A DNA stretch of 64,000 nt from Micrococcales bacterium (GTDB taxonomy: Bacteria > Actinomycetota > Actinomycetes > S36-B12 > UBA10799), in NCBI GenBank assembly GCA_016719135.1, contig JADKAV010000009.1, positions 62,001-126,000 on the forward strand, written 5' to 3'. Positions 36,268 to 44,763 of the stretch are shown here, piece by piece. The position numbers were made by a program, and so were the translations under genes. Numbering within the stretch: position 1 is the first letter of the stretch; each line of letters opens with the position of its first letter. The notes under the pieces were generated by a model that was not told the DNA's origin, did not search any database, and saw only the letters and a program-made list of their open reading frames with translations.

Positions 36268-36300
36268 GACCGATAGTGTGCGCCGGGTCCGCCCGGTCGG

Positions 36301-37686
36301 TCAAGAGGCGAAACCCGCGGCCCGCCGTGCGCGGTCCAGCGCCTCGAGCGTGCGGCCGACCTGCTCGGCGTCGGTGGCCCAGTTGCTGACCGCGATGCGT
36401 AGCACCCGGCGATCGTGCCAGGTCGAACCCGTCATCCAGGTCTGCCCATCGGCCACCAACTCGCGCTCCACCGCGGCGGTCGTCTCGTCGTCCCCCCATG
36501 CTGTGGAGACCTGGGTGAACACGACGTCGTTGAGCACCTCGCCACCCAGCGCGCGCACGCCGTCGGCCAGAGCGACGGCGTTGTCGTGCAGTCCTTCGAC
36601 GAGGTCCGACACCCCGCGACGGCCCAGTGTGCGCAACGTCGCCCACAGCACGAACGCCCGGCCCCGCTGGGAAAACTCCGGGGTCAGTTCGAACGGATCG
36701 GGCGCGCCCTGACTCTGGATCAAGTACGGGGCGTTCACTCCGAACGCGGCGCGGTGGGCCACCGGATCGGCCACGATCGCCAGGCCTGAGTCGTACGGCA
36801 CGTTGAGGGTCTTGTGGGAATCCGTCGCCCAGGAGTCGGCACGCTCATAACCCCGCACGAGGTGTCTGGTCGCATCCGAGGCGCCCGCCCACAGACCGAA
36901 CGCACCGTCTACGTGGACCCACCCGCCGCGGTCGTGCACCAGGCCGATGGCCGCGTCGAAGTCGTCGAACGCGCCGGAGTGGATTTCGCCGGCTTGTAGG
37001 GCGACCAGCAGCGGGCCGTCGGTCGCAGCCAGGGCCTGTGCCAACGCGTCGATGCGGATCCGGCCCTGCCCGTCGCAGGCGACGACGGTCGGCGCGCCGA
37101 GGCCGAGATACCGCAGCGCGAGATCGATGGTGCTGTGACGGCCCTCGCCGACGATCGCGGTGACGTGTGGCGCGCCCTGCAGGCCGTACCCCTCGACGTC
37201 CCAACCATGTCGTGCGAGTACCGCGTGCCGCCCGGCTGCCAGGCCCGTGAAGTTGGCCATCATGCCACCGGTGACAGTGCCTACGGTGGCGGTTGCCGGC
37301 AGGCCCAGCAGGTCCAGGATCCACGCTTGCACGGCCTCCCGCGCCGCACTGTGAGCCGGCGTGACCTCACGCAGCCCGGCATTCTGATCCCAGGCGCTGG
37401 TCAGCCAGTCCGCCGCGACACTCACTGGATACGCCCCACCGACGACGAAGCCGAAGAAGCGCGGTGAGGCCAGTGCGGCCAGTCCCGGATCGGCGGCGGA
37501 AACGAGTTCGTCGATGACCTCGAGGGGATCGCTGGGCTCGGCAGGAAGGGGGCCGCCGAAGGCCTGCTCCAGTTCCTCGGTGGTCTGGGCCGCGGGGATG
37601 GGTCGTTCGGGCATGCCGTCGAGGTAGTCGAGGGCGTGGTGCAGGGTGCGCTCGAGGAGGCGTCGGGTCTGGTCATCGTCAGGCAT
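36301..37686 (-). CDS. PLP-dependent group II decarboxylase
   Basis: 461 residues. The PLP-Lys motif is WATDSHKTLNVPYDSG near residue 290 (S-x-H-K). The glycine-rich VTGGMMANFTGLAAGRH and the Asp of VHVDGAFGLWA near residue 260 complete the fold type I site. HSTIDLALRYLGLG is the usual His-containing strand of aromatic-amino-acid/glutamate decarboxylases. The substrate amino acid is not determined. It is the only gene of its unit, divergent from the small protein at 37774. Confidence 0.85.
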   Translation of the reverse strand: MPDDDQTRRLLERTLHHALDYLDGMPERPIPAAQTTEELEQAFGGPLPAEPSDPLEVIDELVSAADPGLAALASPRFFGFVVGGAYPVSVAADWLTSAWDQNAGLREVTPAHSAAREAVQAWILDLLGLPATATVGTVTGGMMANFTGLAAGRHAVLARHGWDVEGYGLQGAPHVTAIVGEGRHSTIDLALRYLGLGAPTVVACDGQGRIRIDALAQALAATDGPLLVALQAGEIHSGAFDDFDAAIGLVHDRGGWVHVDGAFGLWAGASDATRHLVRGYERADSWATDSHKTLNVPYDSGLAIVADPVAHRAAFGVNAPYLIQSQGAPDPFELTPEFSQRGRAFVLWATLRTLGRRGVSDLVEGLHDNAVALADGVRALGGEVLNDVVFTQVSTAWGDDETTAAVERELVADGQTWMTGSTWHDRRVLRIAVSNWATDAEQVGRTLEALDRARRAAGFAS

Positions 37687-37773
37687 GTGCCGAGTGTGTC
37701 ACTGCCAGCCCCGGTCGTTGAGCACATATGGATGGGCTGGCTGAGCGAACGCGGGTCGCCATAGTGTGCGGTT

Positions 37774-38154
37774 GTGACGTCGTTGCCTCCCCGAGTTCTG
37801 GTCATCGGCCTTGACCCGTATCGCGTTCCAGGCCCCTGGGATCCGAAGCCGGTGAGCGATGCGATCGAGCGGGGTCTGGTCCGATTCGAGGAGAACGGTG
37901 TCGGCGTCCAGGCCTGCCTCGTCGGACTCAATGGCAGTGATGACGAGGAAATGGTGATCACCGCGGCGCTGCTGAGCCGACCGTGGGAGTGCGTCGTGGT
38001 CGGTGGTGGGGTGTGCAGCGCACCGGAGCAGCTCGAGTTGTTCGAGGTGATCATCAACTTGGTACGCAGATGTGCCCCGGGTGCGGCCATTGCTTTCAAC
38101 AGCACACCCGAGGACACGTTCGACGCCGCGGCCCGGTGGATCAGCTCGGGTTGA
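37774..38154 (+). CDS. Conserved-looking 126-residue protein, function unknown
   Basis: GTG 37774 to TGA 38154. The sequence alternates strands and helices like a small Rossmann or receiver-type fold: RVLVIGLDPYRVPGPWDP, then ACLVGLNGS, WECVVVGGGVCSA and AIAFNSTPEDTFDAAARWI. No catalytic motif or membrane segment is seen. Similar small proteins sit as single genes in actinobacterial genomes, but I cannot name a family. It is divergent from the decarboxylase gene. Confidence 0.55.
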   Translation: MTSLPPRVLVIGLDPYRVPGPWDPKPVSDAIERGLVRFEENGVGVQACLVGLNGSDDEEMVITAALLSRPWECVVVGGGVCSAPEQLELFEVIINLVRRCAPGAAIAFNSTPEDTFDAAARWISSG

Positions 38155-38211
38155 GCAACCATTCGAGATCTGCGTCAGGGCCGGGGAGTTGGCGAAACGC
38201 CGGGATGAGTC

Positions 38212-39306
38212 TCAGCCGCGCTGGGCTGCACCTCGCATCGATCCGGCAACCATCAGCAGCCGGTAGTCCCCTATCCGCTTCACGACGGGGACACTCACGG
38301 CCAACGTGGTGTCACCGCGGCGCCAGCGCACCCGCAACTGCGCCGACCCGCCGGATTCACGCAGGGCGCGGGCCACTCTCTGCGTCCTGAATATCGTCGT
38401 CGTGAGGGTCCGCCACGGCTCTTTCGGCCGGTTGGGTCGATACTCGAGGCGGTAGTTGTCGGATGAGAAAACGTGTGGCCAGGACACGTACGGCGTGCGC
38501 TTCTGCTTGCGCAGTTGCGCCGGCGTCACCGGTGACAGATCGCCGGGCACTGGGTATGCGGGCATCACAGCGACGTGGCCCAGTTCGGCCAGAGCCACGC
38601 AGATGGCGGCTGCGTAGTCGTACTCCCCTTGCGCATTCAGGTGAACGCCATCGTGCGTGCCGACGCTGGGATCGACGGCGAGGTCCGTCCGTGCGACCGT
38701 CACGGGGGATTCCGCGGTGCTCAGCGACTGGGCGAGGCTCACCAGGCCATCGTTGAAGGCGGAGCGAACCGGGTTCTGATCGTTGGGGTCGGGCATCAGC
38801 AGAACTGTCACCAGCACGATGCGAATGCTCGGATTCACCTTCCGGGCTGTCGATATGGCCCGCTGGGCTGCCGCCACCAAGGCCTGGGCGTCGGCGTTGC
38901 CGTAGCGGATGTCGTTGGTGCCGAGCTGAAGGATCCATACGTTGGGACGGTTCGCCCACAGCCGGAAGGCGAAGGCATCCTCGGAACCGAGTAGCTCTGC
39001 CCCGCCCCATCCATCGTGATCGGTGTCGAAGGCGATGCCTGGCCGGTAGCCCTCATCGTCACTGGTCATATCCAACGACGCGGTGCGGCGGATGTTCCCC
39101 ACGAAGTCGTGCGGGACGGCGTGAGCGGTGAGGTGTTGGTCGAGCCAGAAGCGCCAGGTCCGATCACCCTCGATCCCCTGCGTCAACGAGTCGCCGCTGG
39201 GCATGATCCGAAGAACGCCCTCGTCCGCGTGTGATGCGGGGGACGCACTGAGAATCGCCGCGAGGCAGACGCATGCCGCGACGAGTCGATGGCGCACACC
39301 CCACAT
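38212..39306 (-). CDS. Secreted SGNH/GDSL hydrolase
   Basis: About 364 residues from ATG 39306. The signal peptide is LVAACVCLAAILSASPASHA. Block I is IMPSGDSLTQG (nucleophile Ser) and block III is LQLGTNDIRYG (Asn). Block V is GVHLNAQGEYDYA with the catalytic His. The last 130 residues after the esterase are basic and beta-rich, with repeated R-W-R-R patterns, perhaps a wall-binding extension. Known relatives are carbohydrate or lipid esterases. Its promoter region contains dyad repeat copy 3. Confidence 0.83.
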   Translation of the reverse strand: MWGVRHRLVAACVCLAAILSASPASHADEGVLRIMPSGDSLTQGIEGDRTWRFWLDQHLTAHAVPHDFVGNIRRTASLDMTSDDEGYRPGIAFDTDHDGWGGAELLGSEDAFAFRLWANRPNVWILQLGTNDIRYGNADAQALVAAAQRAISTARKVNPSIRIVLVTVLLMPDPNDQNPVRSAFNDGLVSLAQSLSTAESPVTVARTDLAVDPSVGTHDGVHLNAQGEYDYAAAICVALAELGHVAVMPAYPVPGDLSPVTPAQLRKQKRTPYVSWPHVFSSDNYRLEYRPNRPKEPWRTLTTTIFRTQRVARALRESGGSAQLRVRWRRGDTTLAVSVPVVKRIGDYRLLMVAGSMRGAAQRG

Positions 39307-39389
39307 GACGGCCACTATTGCTGCTTAGTCGTTGCTCAAGCCACGTGGGGTGTTTCGGCGGTCGGTTGCTGACTGAACCTCGAGTTGGC

Positions 39390-39496
39390 GTTGGAGTTGG
39401 GCACGGACGTTGGACAACCGCACAGGCGTTGGACATCCACGGGCCGTCCATGTCTCTCGGATGTACCGATCTCCAACGTCTGTACCCAAGTCTCAG
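39390..39496. repeat. Dyad repeat, copy 3 (divergent promoter region)
   Basis: GTTGGA boxes start at 39390, 39409 and 39428, and inverted boxes TCTCTC, TCCAAC and TCTCAG at 39453, 39472 and 39491, all centred on 39443. Its span fills most of the region between the SGNH hydrolase (minus) and the lycopene cyclase (plus), so promoters for one or both must lie in or beside it. Confidence 0.88.
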
Positions 39497-39552
39497 CGTG
39501 TGCGGCGGTAGGAAGAGTGCATTCCCGAGCCCACACAGGGTAAGCATGTGGC

Positions 39553-40686
39553 GTGCCAGGCCGAGACACCGTTGACTTCGACCACATCATCGTGGGCGCG
39601 GGACTCTCCGGCCTGCTCTTGGCAGATTCCCTCCTGGACACGCAAGGGGTCCGACGACTGCTCGTCGTTGATCCACGGCCGGCTGACGATCGGTCAGTGA
39701 CGTATGCCTACTGGTCCACTCGACCGACGATTCTGGATCGTTGGGCCGTAGGTTCCTGGAATCGTCTGAAAGTGGTCGATCGACGGGGGCAGGAGACGTC
39801 CGCGACGCTCAACGCCGCGCGTTACGTTGCAGTGTCGTGGAATCGCGCTCGCGCCGAACTGTTCGGGAAGGTGAGCCAAGATTCCCGGGTCACGCTTCTG
39901 CAGCAGGCCGTTGATTTGGTGTGGGACGGAACCGATTGTGGTTGCGTGCGCGTCGGTGACACAGTCTTCACCGGCCGATGGGTCTATGACAGCCGTCCGC
40001 CCCGGCTGCCTGTGGGAGCCGCTCGGGGTCGGGCCACGCATATGGTGCAGGCTTTCCGCGGCATATGGGTCAGAGCCGCAGGCCAGGTGATCGACACCAG
40101 ATGCGCGACACTGCTGGACTTTTCCACCGATGACGGTCCGGATCTCGCGTTCACCTACGTACTGCCCGTCGCCTCGCAATTGGCCATGGTGATGGCAGTC
40201 CGGATGTCGGCGTCCCCGCAAATGCCAGACCCCGTCCCGGCGGCGACCCGTCTGCTGGGATCGGCTGATTGGACAGAGGTCGCAGAGGAGAGCGGCACCA
40301 CCTTGCTGATTCCGTCCCGACGGCGTCGACAGGGAAGGCACATCCTGGCGATCGGCCGGCGGGGTGGCCGCGTACGTGCCTCCACGGGATATGCGGTGAC
40401 CCGCATCCTCGCCGATACCGAACGCATACGCCACTCACTGCGGACGTGTGGTCACCCTTTCGCCGTTGAGCCCGATCCCTGGTGGCAGGTGATCCTCGAC
40501 CGCATCTGGTTGCAGGCATTGACCCGGGAGGCAGCCGAATTGGAGGAGGCATTCCTGTCGCTGTTCACGCGCGCTCCGGTCGACAGTGTCGTCCGATTCC
40601 TCGACGGTGGTGCGGGCCGCTCAGATGTGGCCGCGGTGATCAGAGCCCTGCCGCCGCTGCCATTTCTGCGGGCCTTGCTCGCTTGA
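39553..40686 (+). CDS. Lycopene cyclase (CrtY/CrtL type)
   Basis: 377 residues. The dinucleotide fold is HIIVGAGLSGLLLADSLL. It is followed by VDPRPADDRSVTYAYW, then THMVQAFRGIWVR and GRVRASTGYAVTRIL, all characteristic of the bacterial/plant-type lycopene cyclase family (PF05834). The enzyme forms ionone rings on lycopene and needs no other gene product. The F-L-x-E motif of many cyclases is not clear. No other crt gene (crtE, B, I) is near. GTG 39553 is the start. The gene is flanked on both sides by dyad repeats. Confidence 0.83.
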   Translation: MPGRDTVDFDHIIVGAGLSGLLLADSLLDTQGVRRLLVVDPRPADDRSVTYAYWSTRPTILDRWAVGSWNRLKVVDRRGQETSATLNAARYVAVSWNRARAELFGKVSQDSRVTLLQQAVDLVWDGTDCGCVRVGDTVFTGRWVYDSRPPRLPVGAARGRATHMVQAFRGIWVRAAGQVIDTRCATLLDFSTDDGPDLAFTYVLPVASQLAMVMAVRMSASPQMPDPVPAATRLLGSADWTEVAEESGTTLLIPSRRRRQGRHILAIGRRGGRVRASTGYAVTRILADTERIRHSLRTCGHPFAVEPDPWWQVILDRIWLQALTREAAELEEAFLSLFTRAPVDSVVRFLDGGAGRSDVAAVIRALPPLPFLRALLA

Positions 40687-40728
40687 GCCGAGGTGTTGGG
40701 TGAAGCCGGGCGGCCGGGTCGAGTAGGC

Positions 40729-40835
40729 GTTGGAGTTGCGTACAGCGGTTGGACAACGGCACTGGCGTTGGACATCCACGGGCGGTCTATCTCTCACCGA
40801 TGTACCGATCTCCAACGCATGTACTTAAGTCTCAC
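40729..40835. repeat. Dyad repeat, copy 4
   Basis: GTTGGA boxes start at 40729, 40748 and 40767, and inverted boxes TCTCAC, TCCAAC and TCTCAC at 40792, 40811 and 40830, centred on 40782. It lies between the lycopene cyclase and the ABC ATPase gene, ending 47 bp before GTG 40883. Copies 3 and 4 share more of their centre (GTTGGACATCCACGGGC) with each other than with copies 1 and 2. Confidence 0.9.
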
Positions 40836-40882
40836 GCGTGGGAGACCGGACGGTCCTCTCAGTCAGTTGCAACAATGAAGCA

Positions 40883-41845
40883 GTGAACGGCGCTCCCAAC
40901 CTCGCAGCCCGCCCGCGCTTCGATCCCGCGGATGGGGCGGTCGACGTGACCGGTCTGACGAAGACCTTCGGCGCGCTCAAGGCTGTCGATGACCTGACCT
41001 TCACCGTCACGCCCGGACGGGTGACCGGATTCCTGGGACCCAACGGGGCGGGCAAGACGACCACCTTGCGCCTGTTGCTGGGTTTGGCGACACCCGATGC
41101 CGGCTCGGTCACGATCGGCGGGATTCCGTACGGGCAGCGCCCCCGCCCGGCACGCCACGTAGGGGCAGCGCTGGAGGCGGCCAGTTTCCACCCGGGCCGT
41201 TCGGCACGTGATCATCTGCGGGTTTACGCACCCGAGGTCGGTGTCCCGGAGTCCCGCTGCGACGAGGTGCTCGCGATGGTGGGACTCGCCGACGCCGCAG
41301 ACCGGCGGGTGGGCGGATTCTCGATGGGAATGCGGCAACGGCTGGCGCTGGCCACGACACTGCTGGGCGATCCGCAGGTCATGTTGCTCGACGAACCCGC
41401 GAACGGCCTTGATCCGGAAGGAATCGCCTGGCTGCGGCAGTTCCTGCGCTACTTGGCAGGGGAGGGTCGCACCGTTCTGGTGTCCTCGCATGTGCTGTCC
41501 GAGGTGGAACAGACGGTCGATGACGTGGTGATCATCGCCAAGGGCAGGCTGGTGCATGCCTCGTCGCTGCAGCAGCTGGAAGCCATGGCCAGGCCTGCGG
41601 TCAAGATCGTGTCCCCGGACACCGACGGGCTGACCAGGCTCGTCCGGGAAGCCGGGTGGGAACCGAGCACCCGCTTTGATGCCGCCGGCGTCGCGGTGGT
41701 CTACGACCGCCACCCCCGGGAGGTCGGTGCGGCAGCGTTCCGGCACGGACTCGAACTGTACGAACTGTCGCCAGCCGGCACGAGTCTGGAATCCCTCTTC
41801 TTCAGCTTGACGACGTCGCCGCGGCAACCGGAAGCAGTCCGATGA
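40883..41845 (+). CDS. ABC exporter ATPase (ABC-2 type)
   Basis: 320 residues from GTG 40883. Walker A is GPNGAGKTTT near residue 49, the Q-loop region is VGAALEAASFHPG, and the signature is the variant FSMGMRQRLALA. Walker B is VMLLDEPANGLDP and the H-loop is SSHVLSEVEQ. GFSMGMRQR with an alanine-rich Q-loop is typical of BcrA/NatA-like exporters. The C-terminal 90 residues form a regulatory tail. It overlaps the permease gene by ATGA. Confidence 0.85.
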   Translation: MNGAPNLAARPRFDPADGAVDVTGLTKTFGALKAVDDLTFTVTPGRVTGFLGPNGAGKTTTLRLLLGLATPDAGSVTIGGIPYGQRPRPARHVGAALEAASFHPGRSARDHLRVYAPEVGVPESRCDEVLAMVGLADAADRRVGGFSMGMRQRLALATTLLGDPQVMLLDEPANGLDPEGIAWLRQFLRYLAGEGRTVLVSSHVLSEVEQTVDDVVIIAKGRLVHASSLQQLEAMARPAVKIVSPDTDGLTRLVREAGWEPSTRFDAAGVAVVYDRHPREVGAAAFRHGLELYELSPAGTSLESLFFSLTTSPRQPEAVR

Positions 41846-42663
41846 TCGCCGCCCTTCGCACCGAGGTGCGCAAGATCACGACGACCCGCGCCTGGTGGAT
41901 CAACGCCTCAGTGATGTTCGCCTACATGGTGGTGATGGCTGGGATCATGGCCGCCTCATTCGCCGTGAGCCGGCGGGCCGCCGACGAAGCGGGTGTGGCG
42001 CCGGGGTCGGACTCGTTCGTCCTGGACCCGCAGTCGACGGCATCGTCGGTCTACACGTTGGCAGTGGCGTTGGGCTACATATTCCCGGCCGTGCTCGGAG
42101 CTCTTGTGGTGACCACCGAATTCCGGCACCGCACCATAACCCCCACCCTGCTGGCCGAACCACGCAGGACGAGGGTCTTGGCGGCCAAGCTCCTCGCAGT
42201 GCTTCCATTCGCTCTCGTCGTGGCATTGGCCGGGGTGTTGGGCACGGTGCTCGGCGGGGCCGTGACCCTCGCTGCCCTGGGCGAACCCACGTTCCTTGCC
42301 GACCCACAGATCCAGCGCACCATCGCGTTGTCGGTGGTGGCGCTGGTCGTGTGGTCCCTCGTCGGGGTCGGGTTCGGCTCGGTGCTGACCAACCAGGTCG
42401 CAGCGATCGTCGTCCTGCTGGTGTTCACGCAGTTCGTCGAGCCCCTGCTGCGGATCCTGCTGGCCCAGTTCGACGCCACGGAGATGATCTCGAAGTTCCT
42501 GCCCGGCGCGGCGGGCGAGGCGATCGCCGGTTCGAGTCTGTACGTCAGTTCCGGGCTCGCCGAACTACTTGCTCCCTGGCAGGGCGTACTGGTCCTGCTG
42601 GCCTACGCGGTGGTGTTCACAGCGATCGGACGACTCACCACCTTCCGCCGCGACATCGGCTGA
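41842..42663 (+). CDS. ABC-2 type exporter permease
   Basis: 273 residues with six hydrophobic helices. The N-terminal amphipathic IAALRTEVRKITTTRAWW and the loop VTTEFRHRTITPTLLAEPRRTRVLAAKLLA after helix 2 are the usual ABC-2 permease features. It is co-transcribed with the ATPase upstream (4-bp overlap). The substrate is unknown. A 140-bp gap separates it from the glutamine amidotransferase gene. Confidence 0.83.
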   Translation: MIAALRTEVRKITTTRAWWINASVMFAYMVVMAGIMAASFAVSRRAADEAGVAPGSDSFVLDPQSTASSVYTLAVALGYIFPAVLGALVVTTEFRHRTITPTLLAEPRRTRVLAAKLLAVLPFALVVALAGVLGTVLGGAVTLAALGEPTFLADPQIQRTIALSVVALVVWSLVGVGFGSVLTNQVAAIVVLLVFTQFVEPLLRILLAQFDATEMISKFLPGAAGEAIAGSSLYVSSGLAELLAPWQGVLVLLAYAVVFTAIGRLTTFRRDIG

Positions 42664-42803
42664 GGTGTCCGGCCGCGTTCCGACAGGGGATGCCGGGACC
42701 GACTGAGTTGGTGGTGGGCGAAACCTCAGGCACTTCGCAAGACAGATCTCGGCCCCGGTTTCAGCTTCGCACGCGCCGCCCATCACGTGGCTACGCTGGC
42801 GGG

Positions 42804-43529
42804 GTGAACACGCCACGACTGCTCGTGATCCAGCACGACCTCGATGACGCGCTCAACGAACTGGCACCGCCGATCATCGTTGCCGGGTTGCAGGTGGACA
42901 CATGGTGCACCTGGCATGACGAGCAGTCGCCCTGGCCGTTGGACGAGTTCGCAGGAGTGGTGTCGATGGGAGCGTTGGCCAGCGTGACGAACGAAACCTC
43001 GGTGCCCTGGATACGCAATGAGCTCGAACTGTTGAGTCGGGCGCTTGAACGCGGTGTGCCCATCCTGGGGGTGTGCTTCGGTTCGCAGTCGCTCGCACGA
43101 GCAGCCGGGGGTCAGGTCCGTAAATCGCCCCTGACAGAGATCGGATGGCATGACGTCACCATGACGTCGCACGCCGAAACCGATCCGGTGCTGGGGTCGC
43201 TCGGTAAAGAGTTCCCCGCATTCCAGTGGCACTACGACACCTTCGATCTGCCGCCCGATGCCACTGTGCTCGCGACCGCTGGCGACCTGATCGAGGCCTA
43301 CCGGGTGGGCGATTCGGCGTGGGGGGTCCAGTTCCACATCGAAGCGAATCCGTCGGTTGTCTATGGATGGCTCGGTACGTACCGTGACGCCATAGACGAG
43401 GAAGGCATTGACGTCGATGAACTTCGCGCAGCCACCGAGCGCAACTGGATCGAGTACAAGCGTCGCAGCTGGGAGGTCGGAGCCGCCTTTGCCACGATGG
43501 TCGTAAAGGCCGCCACGTCCAGGCGATGA
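42804..43529 (+). CDS. Class I glutamine amidotransferase-like protein
   Basis: 241 residues from GTG 42804. The nucleophile motif is PILGVCFGSQSLARAAGG near residue 90 and the His is in WGVQFHIEANPSVV near residue 175, the usual C-H-E triad order. There is no fused synthetase domain. It resembles stand-alone GATase1 proteins near GuaA-like or YfeJ-like groups that act as gamma-glutamyl hydrolases. It overlaps the start of the rifampin ADP-ribosyltransferase gene by ATGA, so the two are coupled. Confidence 0.82.
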   Translation: MNTPRLLVIQHDLDDALNELAPPIIVAGLQVDTWCTWHDEQSPWPLDEFAGVVSMGALASVTNETSVPWIRNELELLSRALERGVPILGVCFGSQSLARAAGGQVRKSPLTEIGWHDVTMTSHAETDPVLGSLGKEFPAFQWHYDTFDLPPDATVLATAGDLIEAYRVGDSAWGVQFHIEANPSVVYGWLGTYRDAIDEEGIDVDELRAATERNWIEYKRRSWEVGAAFATMVVKAATSRR

Positions 43530-44026
43530 CACCCGTGACGCATTCTGAGGCAGGAGGTTTGGAGATCGACGATTCACAGGACCAGCACACGCCAATCACC
43601 TACGACAATTGTCACGAGGTGGCCGGCCCGTTCTACCACGGCACGAAGTCTGCCCTCGACGACGGCACCGAGCTTGTCCCGGGCTACACGTCCAACTTCC
43701 AGCAGGGACGAGTGTCGAACAACATCTACTTCACGACGCTGGTGGAAACCGCTGCCTGGGGAGCGCAGTTGGCAGCCGCGCTGGAGGGCAGTCCCGAGCG
43801 CGGTCACATCTACATCGTCGAACCCATGGGCCCGTTCGAGGACGACCCGAATGTGACCAACAAGCGGTTTGCGGGCAACCCCACCAGGTCCTACCGCACC
43901 CGCCACGCGCTGCGTGTCATCGCCGAGTTGGAGGAATGGCAGGGTCATTCGCCCGAAGCGTTGCAGGGCATGCTGGACGGCCTTGCGCGGCTTCGTGAAC
44001 AAGGGCTCGACGTCATCGAAGATTGA
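43526..44026 (+). CDS. arr: Rifampin ADP-ribosyltransferase
   Basis: 166 residues from ATG 43526 (an in-frame TTG 43559 with GGAGG just upstream is possible). The Arr core is complete: PFYHGTK with the NAD-contacting His at residue 38, SNNIYFTT with Tyr at 68, WGAQLAAAL, HIYIVEPMGPFEDDPNVTNKRF, and GNPTRSYRTRHALRV. The 30-residue His-Tyr spacing equals that of known Arr proteins. The enzyme transfers ADP-ribose from NAD+ to a hydroxyl of rifamycins, inactivating them. It is the second gene of a GATase-arr unit. Confidence 0.88.
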   Translation: MTPVTHSEAGGLEIDDSQDQHTPITYDNCHEVAGPFYHGTKSALDDGTELVPGYTSNFQQGRVSNNIYFTTLVETAAWGAQLAAALEGSPERGHIYIVEPMGPFEDDPNVTNKRFAGNPTRSYRTRHALRVIAELEEWQGHSPEALQGMLDGLARLREQGLDVIED

Positions 44027-44064
44027 TGGATTCACGCAGTTGTCGAGTTGCGTCAAAGGGGTGA

Positions 44065-44726
44065 CGCAGGACGCTCGCCTGGCTGTCGTCGTGGAGGATC
44101 TTCTACTGGGGCTGGTGGATGAGCTGGACGCCGTTCGTCGGCATGTTCATCGCGCGCATCTCAAGAGGCAGGACGATCCGCGAGTTCGTGCTCGGTGTCC
44201 TGGTGGCTCCCACTCTGGTGTCGACGCTGTGGTTCACGGTGTTCGGCGAGAGCGCGATCCTACGGCAACTGCTCACCGGAGACATGGCCTCAGAAAGGGT
44301 CGTCGACACGAGCACCTCGTTGTTCATCCTGCTCGACGGCCTGCCGTGGTCGACGCTGACCTCGCTGGCGGCAGTGCTGTCTTGATCGCATTGCAGACTG
44401 CTGCCATCGTGACGGCCATCCCGGCTTCTATCGTGATGGGGGTGGCCGCCATCTCGCTGCTGCGCGCATTCCGCTTCGAGGTGGCTACGACTGCGAACTA
44501 CTTGCGCATCGTCGGGAGCTCTGATGCCATCCCGCTTGAGGTTGGGCGCGTGGTGGCTGACGGACAGCCCGGTGAAGACCCCGCCATGGTTGTTGCTTTT
44601 CACAGCCTGCGACCGACGTCCGTCGAAGTCGACGAAAACACCAGCACCGTGCAGCTCGTACCCGAGCCGTACGGGGTGGATCCACTGCGAGCTAACGGAA
44701 ACGGCACCGCGAACGGGGTCGATTGA
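44065..44726 (+). pseudogene. Remnant of a BCCT-family choline/betaine transporter
   Basis: A frame from about 44068 carries WRIFYWGWWMSWTPFVGMFIARISRGRT, the unmistakable BCCT signature with its Trp-rich helix, and runs to LPWSTLTSLAAVLS (stop near 44385). In another frame, LIALQTAAIVTAIPAS follows immediately. In intact BCCT proteins about 50 residues lie between these blocks, so an internal deletion and frameshift are present. The first eight helices are absent. The terminal part ends in a long hydrophilic tail (GVDPLRANGNGTANGVD). This is a decayed gene. Confidence 0.82.
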
Positions 44727-44763
44727 TACGCGGCCGGGGTGTCAATGACGGGGTTCGCGGCTT

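Noticed and set aside
44119..44385. Short complete membrane-protein gene
   Set aside because: It starts in the middle of a BCCT signature and is a fragment of a decayed transporter; no ribosome site is seen before its ATG.
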